Shown here in pieces: positions 1-7,145 of a stretch of DNA of 64,000 nt; positions within the stretch are counted from its first letter, which is position 1, and every line of letters begins with the position of its first letter. This DNA comes from JAVDCA01 sp035293985 (GTDB taxonomy: Bacteria; Pseudomonadota; Alphaproteobacteria; Rhizobiales; Xanthobacteraceae). A model generated the notes under the pieces. The model saw only the letters and a program-made list of their open reading frames with translations. It was not told the origin of the DNA and made no database searches. The position numbers were made by a program, and so were the translations under genes. The stretch covers positions 1-64,000 of the forward strand of contig DATGLS010000014.1 of the NCBI GenBank assembly GCA_035293985.1, written 5' to 3'.

Positions 1-44
1 CGATTCGCTCGCCGACTTCGAGAGCGTCAGGCCGGTCTCAACAA

Positions 45-135
45 GGTGGCCGGCTTCGATCGGAATGGGTGGCCGGCTTCCGTCGGAATCGGTGGCCGGT
101 TTGCATCGGAATCAGTGGCCGGCTTCCATCGGAAT
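45..135. repeat. Four 23-bp-period tandem repeats, probable IS21-type transposon end
   Basis: Four near-identical 22-bp units start at 45, 68, 91 and 114, so the period is exactly 23 bp; the consensus is close to GTGGCCGGCTTCNATCGGAA. Short phased repeats of this sort are found at the termini of IS21-family (istA/istB) elements, where they bind transposase. No transposase gene is visible inside the window, so the element body would have to lie to the left of position 1. The repeats are seen directly; assigning them to IS21 is inference. Confidence 0.6.
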
Positions 136-237
136 CCGCAGTCAACGGTTCGCCGATTCTGCGGCCTGACCTGACGATGCCGCACGATTTCCGCTTCGAT
201 ATCGTCCCCCTGTAGGGATATTCGGAGCGGCCCACCG

Positions 238-423
238 ATGGCTCCGCCCGAGGAACTAGCCCGGCTCCGAGCCCGCATGATCGAGCACCTTGAGGCGGCA
301 CTCGCGCTTGCAGACCACACCGGGGACGGCCCGACCGGGTACTGGATCGAATCGGCACTCGACGAAATTCGGTCGGAAACGCTGCCGGGCAATTTGCCAG
401 TCCCGCCACCGCGCCGCCGTTAA
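238..423 (+). CDS. Small hypothetical protein, 61 aa
   Basis: Short acidic helical protein with a proline/arginine-rich tail (PVPPPRRR). GGAG at 224-227 lies 10 bases before the ATG and could be its ribosome binding site. It follows the repeat block and precedes the phosphoribosyltransferase gene on the same strand. I recognise no domain. The amphipathic N-terminal half (EELARLRARMIEHLEAAL) looks like real coding sequence rather than a chance reading frame, but a protein this short could be spurious. Confidence 0.45.
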   Translation: MAPPEELARLRARMIEHLEAALALADHTGDGPTGYWIESALDEIRSETLPGNLPVPPPRRR

Positions 424-518
424 GGGCAAAGACAACCCTGTGGGTAGAGCGCACGCACAAGAACAGTTTGTGGCGTCTGCAACCGCATTTAGATAGGGTG
501 GGCCAACAGGAGTCGGGG

Positions 519-1061
519 ATGGCCATCCTCAAGAAGCATGATCGTTTCTGGCGCGAGAAGGTCGCCGTATATGGCGACTACCTGCCGTGGAACGTTCACA
601 GGGCGAACGGCGGCTCGCGCGAGAACTATCCGCCTCATAGTGGGCTGATCCTCGACCTGAAGAAAGCAGGGGCCAACGCTGTCAAGCATTTCAAAGAGAT
701 GATCGCGCCAGAGCTATCGGATGGCATTGTGATCGTAACGGTGCCCTCCCACGACCCTGCGAAGCCGGGGAAGGGACTCCAGTCTCTGGCGGCAGCTCTG
801 GCCGAGAGCGGCTCCCGCGTGGACGGCTCAGCTTGCCTTGTCCGATCCGAAAAGATCGAGAAGCTGGCGCACGGCGGAGATCGCAGCAAGGAAGTTCATC
901 TGAAGAGCGTCACGGTTGCCAAGCCCGAGCTCATCAAGGGTAAGGAAGTCCTACTGCTGGACGACGTGACAAAGACTGGCAACTCATTGGAGGCATGCCA
1001 GGAGCTCCTCGTGAAAGCGGGAGCGAAATCAGTTCAGTGCGCGACTATTGGGAAGACGTGA
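519..1061 (+). CDS. ComF-like phosphoribosyltransferase domain protein
   Basis: A 180-residue protein of the type I phosphoribosyltransferase fold. The PRPP-binding signature VLLLDDVTKTGNS is at residues 144-156, where the paired acidic residues and the T-x-T-G loop contact PRPP. The start at 519 is preferred over the in-frame 468 because GGAG at 509-512 sits at good spacing. Relatives include ComF and nucleobase phosphoribosyltransferases; the substrate cannot be deduced. It converges on the DprA-like gene with a 17-bp 3' overlap. ComF and DprA are both tied to DNA uptake in other bacteria, and both folds also occur in nucleotide-centred conflict systems, so a joint role in DNA processing or defence is plausible but unproven. 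Confidence 0.75.
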   Translation: MAILKKHDRFWREKVAVYGDYLPWNVHRANGGSRENYPPHSGLILDLKKAGANAVKHFKEMIAPELSDGIVIVTVPSHDPAKPGKGLQSLAAALAESGSRVDGSACLVRSEKIEKLAHGGDRSKEVHLKSVTVAKPELIKGKEVLLLDDVTKTGNSLEACQELLVKAGAKSVQCATIGKT

Positions 1062-1830
1062 GAATCCGCTCGGTGATCTGGGACGCTCTTTCGAGCACCA
1101 CACAGGTCTCGTACTTCAGGAACTTGTGCGGCCACGTTAGTTTCGGATCATCAACGACTGATTTCGCAATGAACAGCCAGCGGCCAAGCCTCGTGCATTC
1201 AGCCGCTTGATGAAGGGTTCCCGACGTATCAGACGCCTCCATGACGACAGTCGCATCCGACAGCGCTGCCATTAGGCGGTTTCTGAGTGGGAAGCTTGAC
1301 CTGAACGTCTTCTCTCCCTGCCGAAATCGAGAGATCAGCAAGTGTTCGCGATAGATGCGCTCTTGCAGCGGAGCGTTTTCGGACGGCGATGCCTTGTCGA
1401 GCGGCGTCCCGATCACCGCAATTGTCTTCCCGCCCTGCTCGATTGCAGCGGTGTGAGCGACGGTATCCACGCCGTACGCCAGGCCAGACACCACAACGAT
1501 TCCGGCATCGACAAGCTTCCTCGCGAGCCATTCGGTGGCAGCCTTCCCAGAGACCGAAACGTCGCGTGTGCCGACGATGGCGACGCACGGACGCTTCAAC
1601 AAAGCAAGTTCGCCCGCGTAGTAGATGCGGAGGTCTCCGGGGGTCTTCGCGTCCCCTAGAAGATCCGATTGCTTCGTATCCAATGCTCTGCCGGTATCGC
1701 GAAGAACCTCCGACAACATCGTTGAAGCTTGATCTTTCGGAGGGATGTAACGCGCCGGATCGCGCTGCGCGGAGCGTGTTGCCATCCACAGATCATCCGC
1801 CAGTGACGGCTTTGTCGCAACGTTGGTCAT
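1045..1830 (-). CDS. DprA/Smf-like Rossmann-fold (SLOG) protein
   Basis: A 261-residue protein with the DprA/Smf core. It has VAIVGTRD at residues 83-90, SGLAYGVDTVAH at 115-126 and the late RNRLMAALSDATVVMEA strand-helix segment from about 183. DprA loads RecA on incoming single-stranded DNA during transformation; many mobile elements carry divergent members of the wider SLOG superfamily. This copy has an unrelated N-terminal stretch of about 75 residues and no clear C-terminal winged helix, so it is probably not the chromosomal housekeeping DprA. It converges with the phosphoribosyltransferase gene. Confidence 0.8.
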   Translation of the reverse strand: MTNVATKPSLADDLWMATRSAQRDPARYIPPKDQASTMLSEVLRDTGRALDTKQSDLLGDAKTPGDLRIYYAGELALLKRPCVAIVGTRDVSVSGKAATEWLARKLVDAGIVVVSGLAYGVDTVAHTAAIEQGGKTIAVIGTPLDKASPSENAPLQERIYREHLLISRFRQGEKTFRSSFPLRNRLMAALSDATVVMEASDTSGTLHQAAECTRLGRWLFIAKSVVDDPKLTWPHKFLKYETCVVLERASQITERILTSSQ

Positions 1831-2100
1831 TGTCTACGTCCGATTCGAGAAATGAGAGTATCGCATCTCGTGACAATCCAAAAGCGATTAATGCGTAGAA
1901 TCAACAGCTTAGGGAGAGTCAAAAAAGGATTCTGAATCAATGACATATGGCGTCAGTCCTTTCCGCCCCATCGACCATGGCATTGGGTCACCGCGATGGG
2001 CCGGGGCCATTCTGAGCGAAAGGCGTGTGCCTCCACAGCCCGTTCTTGACAGCCCACGGCGGTCATGCGCCGATGCTCGAAACCTCGAAAGAATCACCCT

Positions 2101-3189
2101 ATGGCCGCGAAGCGTGCTTCTGCCAGCAATACCGTTGACGAAGCTCCACCCCTTCCGTCAGAGGACAACACTTCGGAGGCTCTCGCCGCGCTTCAGCGAG
2201 CAAACAAGTTCTACCGTAGTTCGATTTGGCCCTCTCCCTTCGATACCACGCGGCATCAGCTTCGCCTTGGCGATGCGCGTGACCTGTCATGGGTCAATGA
2301 CTCATCGGTGCAGTTGGTGGTCACCTCCCCACCCTACTGGACGTTAAAAAAATACGAAGACAGAGCAGGCCAACTCGGCGACGTTGCCGACTACGAGTCG
2401 TTCCTCAATGAGCTCGATCAAGTCTGGGCTCATTGCTTCCGCGTGCTCGTGGAAGGCGGCCGAGTCTGCTGCGTGGTCGGCGACGTCTGCGTTCCCCGCA
2501 GGCGCGGTCGCCATCAAGTATTCCCCTTGCACGCCGACATCATGGTTCGGGCGCGCCGGCTTGGCTTCGACTGCGTCACGGGAATCCTTTGGCACAAAAT
2601 CGCTAACGGCGTCACGGAGGCGGCCGGCAACGGTGCTGGCTTCTATGGCAAGCCGTATCAGCCAAACGCCGTGATCAAGAACGACATCGAGTACATTCTG
2701 TTTCTCCGCAAACCGACCGCCTACCGATCTGTCCCGCCGATCCAGAAGGCCCTCTCCATGCTGACGAAGGAGGAAATGCAAGGGTGGTTCCGGTCGATAT
2801 GGTCGGATGTTCGAGGCGCTTCGACGCGCGATGGTCATCCCGCGCCTTATCCGATAGAAATTCCGGATCGGCTGATTCGAATGTTTTCCTTTGCGGGGGA
2901 TACAGTCCTTGATCCGTTCTCAGGGACCGGATCAACGTCAATGGCGGCAGCACTCAGCGGACGCAATTCGCTCGGGACGGAGATCGAGCCCAAGTATCTC
3001 AACATCGCCGTCCGCCGGCTGGAAGAGTTGAACGAGGCACCGCGCTTATTCGGCGCCACCAACCTGATCGTCGAGGCGGGAGGCGATGGCAAAAAAGAAA
3101 TCACCGGCCGGCGAAGCGGCGCCGGAAAAGGAGCCAGAAGAGAAAAAGTCGTCCGGCTGTCCTTTGGTGGACGGCCTCCCGGACAATAG
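2101..3189 (+). CDS. Site-specific DNA amino-methyltransferase (beta class)
   Basis: S-adenosylmethionine-dependent DNA methyltransferase modifying an exocyclic amino group (N4-cytosine or N6-adenine). The catalytic motif IV TSPPYW precedes the SAM-binding motif I DPFSGTGST, the order typical of beta-class enzymes; SPPY with a following aromatic favours N4-cytosine. An ATG at 2065 is also in frame; 2101 is chosen because a purine-rich GAAAGAA lies just ahead of it. The last 104 bp overlap the next gene in another frame, which ties methyltransferase and putative endonuclease together as a restriction-modification unit. The tail after about residue 330 is basic and probably unstructured. Confidence 0.9.
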   Translation: MAAKRASASNTVDEAPPLPSEDNTSEALAALQRANKFYRSSIWPSPFDTTRHQLRLGDARDLSWVNDSSVQLVVTSPPYWTLKKYEDRAGQLGDVADYESFLNELDQVWAHCFRVLVEGGRVCCVVGDVCVPRRRGRHQVFPLHADIMVRARRLGFDCVTGILWHKIANGVTEAAGNGAGFYGKPYQPNAVIKNDIEYILFLRKPTAYRSVPPIQKALSMLTKEEMQGWFRSIWSDVRGASTRDGHPAPYPIEIPDRLIRMFSFAGDTVLDPFSGTGSTSMAAALSGRNSLGTEIEPKYLNIAVRRLEELNEAPRLFGATNLIVEAGGDGKKEITGRRSGAGKGARREKVVRLSFGGRPPGQ

Positions 3190-3922
3190 CCGCGCGACCG
3201 TCGAGGACTATGTTGCAGCCGCAAGTGAATATGTTCGGTCCGCTCCCACTCTGAACGACAGCCAGAAGAAGGTTGGACAGATCAAGCTCTCAGCTGGTCT
3301 GGCAATCGCATTACGGAACGACCTTCTGCGGTTGCGTCCCGATCTGCGAATTCGCACTGGCGAACATCCTGTCTCGGGAGCTCTTCGGGTCGTCAACGCC
3401 GATCTATCAGAATTTCACCTTCTCGATGGTCTCCGGCTCGCCGTCGAAATCAAGCCAGTCAACTTGGCCGTGGGGCGCGCGATCTGGAACCGATTTGGAG
3501 ACATCCGAACCTTCGGTGTGAATCTGCACTTGAAATTTCCATTCGCAGTCATCGGCGGCGTTCTGACTTTTCCGACGTACGAGATCGGCAAGGTGACGAA
3601 AAAGCGACCGGATGGACGGAAGCCGACTGAGCACCTTATCCAGCGTGCAGTGAAGCGAATCACGAGGGCAGGCGGCCGCGAGACAGAGGGTGACGCACCA
3701 CATCTGTTGGAAGCAATCGGCGTAGTCGTTTACGATCCAGGTACTGGCAAAATTCATCCGACCCTTCCTCCACCTGGATCGACCCTCCGGTGGAACGAAT
3801 TTGTGGAAGGGCTAGCGCGGGCCTACGAATCGCGATTTGAAGGCCAAGAGGAAGCCGCCGAAACTGCGATAGACGCAATGGCATCCGAAGGCGAAGCCGC
3901 CGCAGAGGATGACGGAGCCTAG
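3086..3922 (+). CDS. Candidate type II restriction endonuclease partner
   Basis: A 278-residue protein with a lysine/glutamate-rich N-terminus and an acidic alanine-rich tail. In the middle, HLLDGLRLAVEIKP has the acidic-residue, hydrophobic strand, E-x-K layout of a PD-(D/E)xK nuclease core, followed by a hydrophobic segment (NLHLKFPFAVIGGVLTFP). GGAGGC just ahead of the ATG is a strong ribosome binding site. Its position, overlapping the methyltransferase 3' end by 104 bp, is the main reason for calling it the cognate endonuclease. I do not recognise a named family; it could instead be another accessory nuclease. Confidence 0.55.
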   Translation: MAKKKSPAGEAAPEKEPEEKKSSGCPLVDGLPDNSRATVEDYVAAASEYVRSAPTLNDSQKKVGQIKLSAGLAIALRNDLLRLRPDLRIRTGEHPVSGALRVVNADLSEFHLLDGLRLAVEIKPVNLAVGRAIWNRFGDIRTFGVNLHLKFPFAVIGGVLTFPTYEIGKVTKKRPDGRKPTEHLIQRAVKRITRAGGRETEGDAPHLLEAIGVVVYDPGTGKIHPTLPPPGSTLRWNEFVEGLARAYESRFEGQEEAAETAIDAMASEGEAAAEDDGA

Positions 3923-3945
3923 CGCAGCTTCGTTCAACATCTCCC

Positions 3946-4479
3946 ATGATCTTCGATGCAAAAAAGATTTTTCGTGAGCAGCTTGCGACCGCGGAGGCAC
4001 GATTCGGTAAGCGGAGCCATGCTTACAAGCTCGAAGTGATCGGGCGGCCTGCTCTGACGCCTGAGACCGTGTTGGCGCCGCACGGTGACACGGTCTACGT
4101 CTACTACTACGACGGCGCGTCGGATGACGGTCAGCGATTGACGCTCCAGCTTGCCCATGAATCAATTCACGTGATGGCTGGCGCGTTCAGGCGGGATGCC
4201 ACCGTCTTCGAAGAGGGGCTTGCAGTGAGTTTCAGCCTTGATCGCGTTTCGGACACCTACAGGGCTTTGGCGGAACCCACCTTGCCTGAGCTTTTCCGCA
4301 ATGCCTTGATGAGATTTCGAGAGCTCGGCGCGAGCAACAGCGCCATTAAGAAGCTCAGGAAGCACTGCTCCATTGATGCGATCACGATGGACAGGATGCA
4401 AAAAATTTTCGGCGCGTCTGACAGTCTCGCTGCTGCTCTCTGCGAAAGAGTAAGCGTCCACGACGCTGACAGGCTCTAG
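3946..4479 (+). CDS. Putative zinc metallopeptidase, HExxH type
   Basis: A 177-residue protein with the zinc-binding motif HESIH at residues 71-75 and a downstream glutamate pair in FEEGLAV (residues 88-94) that could supply the third ligand, as in gluzincins. No signal peptide or membrane segment is seen, so it is probably cytoplasmic. It starts 24 bp after the candidate endonuclease on the same strand and probably shares its transcript. Small soluble metallopeptidases on mobile elements often cleave repressors (the ImmA/IrrE group), but this protein lacks a recognisable ImmA sequence pattern, so its target is unknown. Confidence 0.6.
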   Translation: MIFDAKKIFREQLATAEARFGKRSHAYKLEVIGRPALTPETVLAPHGDTVYVYYYDGASDDGQRLTLQLAHESIHVMAGAFRRDATVFEEGLAVSFSLDRVSDTYRALAEPTLPELFRNALMRFRELGASNSAIKKLRKHCSIDAITMDRMQKIFGASDSLAAALCERVSVHDADRL

Positions 4480-4535
4480 TTCGCGGCGCACGTTCCGATC
4501 AAGAGGTACCGAAGGTCTGCGCGTATGAAGCAGCC

Positions 4536-4799
4536 TCAGATTTTGCGTCGTCGTCCTGGTCGAAGAGGCTGGGGCGGGCGATCCCCACGGCGGGGCTGCT
4601 CAAAAAACTCGGTTATGTCTGCCTGAACCGCGCCGGCAAGCCGTTCGAGTACAGCAACCGTCGGATTTTCCAGCCCGCGCTCAAGCCTGCTGATGTACGT
4701 CCGATCAATGCCGGCGTCCACCGCCAATGCCTCTTGCGAGAGACCAGTGCGGACTCGCAACCGTCGAAGATTTCGAGCTACGCGCGCGCGGGCGTCCAT
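4536..4799 (-). CDS. XRE-family helix-turn-helix regulator
   Basis: An 87-residue DNA-binding protein made almost entirely of a Cro/C1-type helix-turn-helix: ARNLRRLRVRTGLSQEAL, then GIDRTYISRLERG and ENPTVAVLERLA, followed by a basic tail. It has the size and form of the controller (C) proteins that time endonuclease expression in some restriction-modification systems, and of phage-type repressors. It is divergent from the small membrane protein gene; the palindrome at 4840-4854 in the shared intergenic region is the obvious candidate operator. It converges on the peptidase gene with 56 bp between them. Confidence 0.85.
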   Translation of the reverse strand: MDARARVARNLRRLRVRTGLSQEALAVDAGIDRTYISRLERGLENPTVAVLERLAGAVQADITEFFEQPRRGDRPPQPLRPGRRRKI

Positions 4800-4839
4800 G
4801 CCCGCAAGCCAGCAGGGTGTAGCCTGTTAAACCACGGAC

Positions 4840-4854
4840 AATAGTGCTACTATT
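4840..4854. promoter_or_regulatory. Palindromic candidate operator in divergent intergenic region
   Basis: AATAGT-GCT-ACTATT is a perfect 6-bp inverted repeat around a 3-bp centre. It lies between the XRE regulator (start at 4799) and the membrane-protein gene (start at 4882) and overlaps a possible rightward -10 element TACTAT at 4848-4853. Binding by the adjacent XRE protein is an inference from position and symmetry. Confidence 0.5.
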
Positions 4855-4881
4855 CGAGGCTTCATGTGGGAGAGGATCGGC

Positions 4882-5091
4882 ATGACGCCAGAGGAAAATC
4901 TGCTCGAAGCGATGACGCATCCGTCGCCATCCGACCAAATCGGCGGTTACGTGCTCCTGATCGTAGGCGCGCTATTCGTGCTGCTGATCGCATACATGTT
5001 CTTTGACGGTGCCCGGAACATCGCCAAGGACCTCGATCGGCGATTCCCGCGGATAAGGCCGGACGGAACGCCCGATCTCCCTCCTGATTGA
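4882..5091 (+). CDS. Small single-pass membrane protein, 69 aa
   Basis: Short protein with one clear transmembrane helix (GYVLLIVGALFVLLIAYMFF) followed by a basic, proline-rich cytoplasmic-type tail (ARNIAKDLDRRFPRIRPDG). The ATG at 4882 is preferred to the in-frame ATG at 4864 because GAGAGG precedes it at good spacing. It is divergent from the XRE regulator and may be controlled by it. No family is recognised. A small toxin, an immunity protein or an element-maintenance membrane protein are all possible. Confidence 0.6.
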   Translation: MTPEENLLEAMTHPSPSDQIGGYVLLIVGALFVLLIAYMFFDGARNIAKDLDRRFPRIRPDGTPDLPPD

Positions 5092-5237
5092 CGGTTCCCA
5101 ACGGGTTCGGCCGTGTCGGGCCCCTGTTGGTCCCCTTTAACTGGGTTCGGCCCACCCCGGCCTCGCGCGTCCGAAGCCGCCGGCAAAACCGGCCTCCCCC
5201 CCTCCGAATAGAATCGCGTCGCGCGGAGCGCCGTCCA

Positions 5238-5840
5238 TCAGGCTCGCGCGTCAGGCGCGAGGACTCGGAGCACCGTGCCGACGCCGACGCCCATGTCGCG
5301 CGCGATGCGCCGGATGCCCTTGCCTTCCCCGCGCGCCAACCGAATCGCGGCCACCTTGCGCGCGTCTGTATCTTCAATTCGTTTGCGTCCAAGTTTGACC
5401 CCATCGGCGCGCGCTCGGGCAAGACCAGCAACAACGCGCTCCCGGATCATGGCGCGCTCGAACTCCGCGAAGACACCCATCATCTGAAACATCGCCCTCC
5501 CCGAAGGGACGCTCGTATCGAGGCCCTGCTGGTGGAGGAAGAGGTCTACTCCCTTCGCGTGGAGTTCTCGCAGAAGGTCTAAAAGATCGACCAGCGACCT
5601 TCCTAGACGGTCTACGGACCATGCGGCGACCATATCGAAGTCGCGCCGGGCAACGCCCTTCATCATCGCATCGAGGCCAGGGCGCGCGTCCCGTCCCTTG
5701 GCTCCCGATATGCCCGCGTCGTCGAATACGCTCACCACCGCCCATCCATGGCGCGCGGCGACCGCCTCTAGCTCGCGACGCTGGTTCTCAGTCGTTTGCT
5801 CGCTGGTGCTGACACGGAGATATAGCGCTACCCGCCTCAT
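5238..5840 (-). CDS. Serine recombinase, resolvase/invertase type
   Basis: A 200-residue small serine recombinase. The catalytic serine is in YLRVSTSEQ (residue 11), the active-site arginines are in WSVDRLGRSL, and the dimer-interface helix contains GVFAEFERAMIRERV. A C-terminal helix-turn-helix (GKGIRRIARDMGVGVGTVLRV) binds the crossover site. Such enzymes resolve transposon cointegrates or invert DNA segments. Its ATG overlaps the stop of the upstream gene (ATGA), so the two are translationally coupled. No inverted crossover sites were recognised next to it. Confidence 0.9.
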   Translation of the reverse strand: MRRVALYLRVSTSEQTTENQRRELEAVAARHGWAVVSVFDDAGISGAKGRDARPGLDAMMKGVARRDFDMVAAWSVDRLGRSLVDLLDLLRELHAKGVDLFLHQQGLDTSVPSGRAMFQMMGVFAEFERAMIRERVVAGLARARADGVKLGRKRIEDTDARKVAAIRLARGEGKGIRRIARDMGVGVGTVLRVLAPDARA

Positions 5841-6526
5841 GGTTCTGCGCCTCCTGAGCCGAAGCCCCTCTTCTTCTTGAAGAAGGGGTTGGCATCCTCA
5901 GGGTTCTTCGAGATGGCGATCAACCGAATCGCTTCAGCGACCTCTTCCGGCCGCCGCAGCGAAAAGCGGGTGTGCCCTGGCCGGTCGGGACCAAGGTTGA
6001 AGATCGTCGAAAGGAAGCGTTCGGGCACCCCCCGAATTGTGATCGACAGCGCTTGTGCTCGTGGCTGCACGATGATGTAGCAGAAGTTGTCCGGTGTGTT
6101 GCTGAAGTTGTTGCGTTCGCCGCGCTTCAGGTCTCCCGGCCATCGCTTGCGAAGCTCGCGAAGGAAATCGCGGGCCGCTTCCTGGGCCTCTCCATGCAAT
6201 TCCAGCTCGACAAGCTTCTGAAATTCACTGTCGCCGGGCGCGTATCCGGCGGCCTCAGCGACTTGCTCCGCTAGGGCCTCCGCACCCACGGCTGTGTCGA
6301 TCACAATGACGCTGGGAGTTGTGCCCACGTTCAGGACCGCCACCGTCGCCGCATCCAAGAACAATTGGCGTGTCTCGGCCTTGAATTCCGATGACGAGGC
6401 CAGGATCACGCTACGCTGCCCTTGGCTGGAAACACCCCGGCCGAGCTTGGCGATTTGGTGCGGAGGGGCAACCGCACGCCAGACGCCATCGGCTAAGTCG
6501 TCGGCTGGCTCTAAGACGATTTTCAT
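5837..6526 (-). CDS. Hypothetical protein co-transcribed with the serine recombinase
   Basis: A 229-residue soluble protein with no domain I recognise. The N-terminal half (MKIVLEPADDLADGVW, then RSVILASSSEFK) looks like an alpha/beta fold. The C-terminal half has a strand-rich stretch NFCYIIVQPRAQALSITIRG and ends KKKRGFGSGG. The start at 6526 is set by a GGAGGT ribosome binding site; the longer reading to 6565 would run into the operator. It overlaps the recombinase start by 4 bp. A good promoter and palindrome lie just upstream, so this is the first gene of a regulated two-gene operon. Confidence 0.65.
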   Translation of the reverse strand: MKIVLEPADDLADGVWRAVAPPHQIAKLGRGVSSQGQRSVILASSSEFKAETRQLFLDAATVAVLNVGTTPSVIVIDTAVGAEALAEQVAEAAGYAPGDSEFQKLVELELHGEAQEAARDFLRELRKRWPGDLKRGERNNFSNTPDNFCYIIVQPRAQALSITIRGVPERFLSTIFNLGPDRPGHTRFSLRRPEEVAEAIRLIAISKNPEDANPFFKKKRGFGSGGAEP

Positions 6527-6540
6527 GGCAACCTCCGCTT

Positions 6541-6590
6541 GGTCAGTTTGAACTGACCAGAACAATATATCAGATCAATTATCAGTGCAA
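6541..6590 (-). promoter_or_regulatory. Sigma70-type promoter with overlapping palindromic operator
   Basis: Reading the minus strand, TTGCAC (6585-6590) and TATTGT (6562-6567) are separated by exactly 17 bp. The predicted start of transcription falls inside a perfect inverted repeat GGTCAGTT-TG-AACTGACC at 6541-6558, and the gene begins 15 bp later. This is the layout of a repressor operator on the +1 site. The repressor is not identified. Confidence 0.6.
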
Positions 6591-6599
6591 AAGTTCCAT

Positions 6600-7145
6600 T
6601 TTCCAATGATTTCGGAACATCGCTTTGAGCGTGGAAGGGGGCCTGAGATTCCAGGCTTTTTCGGCAGCAGGCCGAGAGGGGATTTCAGAACACCCCGTGG
6701 GCCCGCGACCAAGGCCCCAGCAAGGGGGACGAGGCGCTCTGTTCAGCTCAGGCAACGCCCCTTTTTTGTGGCAGCGAGCCACTTATCCCCACTAAGCCTT
6801 TCCAAAAATCCTATAGAATTCAATGTGTTCAGAGACCCTCTTAACGCAAATTTTGCCGATTTGGGCCCCGGCAGGTATCCACCTTTTTCGCAGTCAGCGG
6901 CGCCCGAATCGGCTTGGCCAAACCGCCCGATTCGGCCAAAACACGATGGGCAGCGAACAAGGCAATGACCGACCAACGCGAATTCCCCGTGATGTTTCTA
7001 CTCGCACACCGGCAAGGCACAGCAGACATGCAGACCGCGTTCAGGCGTCCCAGAGAGCGCCAAGCGTGGGGCGGCACCACAAACGCATATAGCGTGAACG
7101 TGGCCGCCCCTCCGCACCAACGCCGGGTAGAAACACGGATATCGC
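6600..7145. other. Intergenic stretch without a supportable gene
   Basis: About 550 bp between the leftward operon and the next rightward gene. The reading frames here are low-complexity (arginine/proline/serine) with no ribosome binding sites. A CGCCCCTTTTTTG run near 6755-6768 resembles the tail of a terminator on the plus strand, but no convincing stem precedes it. I see no RNA gene. Confidence 0.4.

Noticed and set aside
45..135. Possible CRISPR array
   Set aside because: The units are head-to-tail with a 0-1 bp gap and there are no unique spacers or cas genes.
1928..1938. GATTC-T-GAATC palindrome as an operator
   Set aside because: It is short and simply contains two GANTC (CcrM) sites; no adjacent regulator supports it.
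2045..2073. TTGACA as a promoter for the methyltransferase
   Set aside because: The -35 is perfect but nothing close to TATAAT lies 16-18 bp downstream.
6585..6968. Possible 127-aa gene in the gap after the operator
   Set aside because: Low-complexity composition, no ribosome binding site, no domain, and its start overlaps the opposite promoter.
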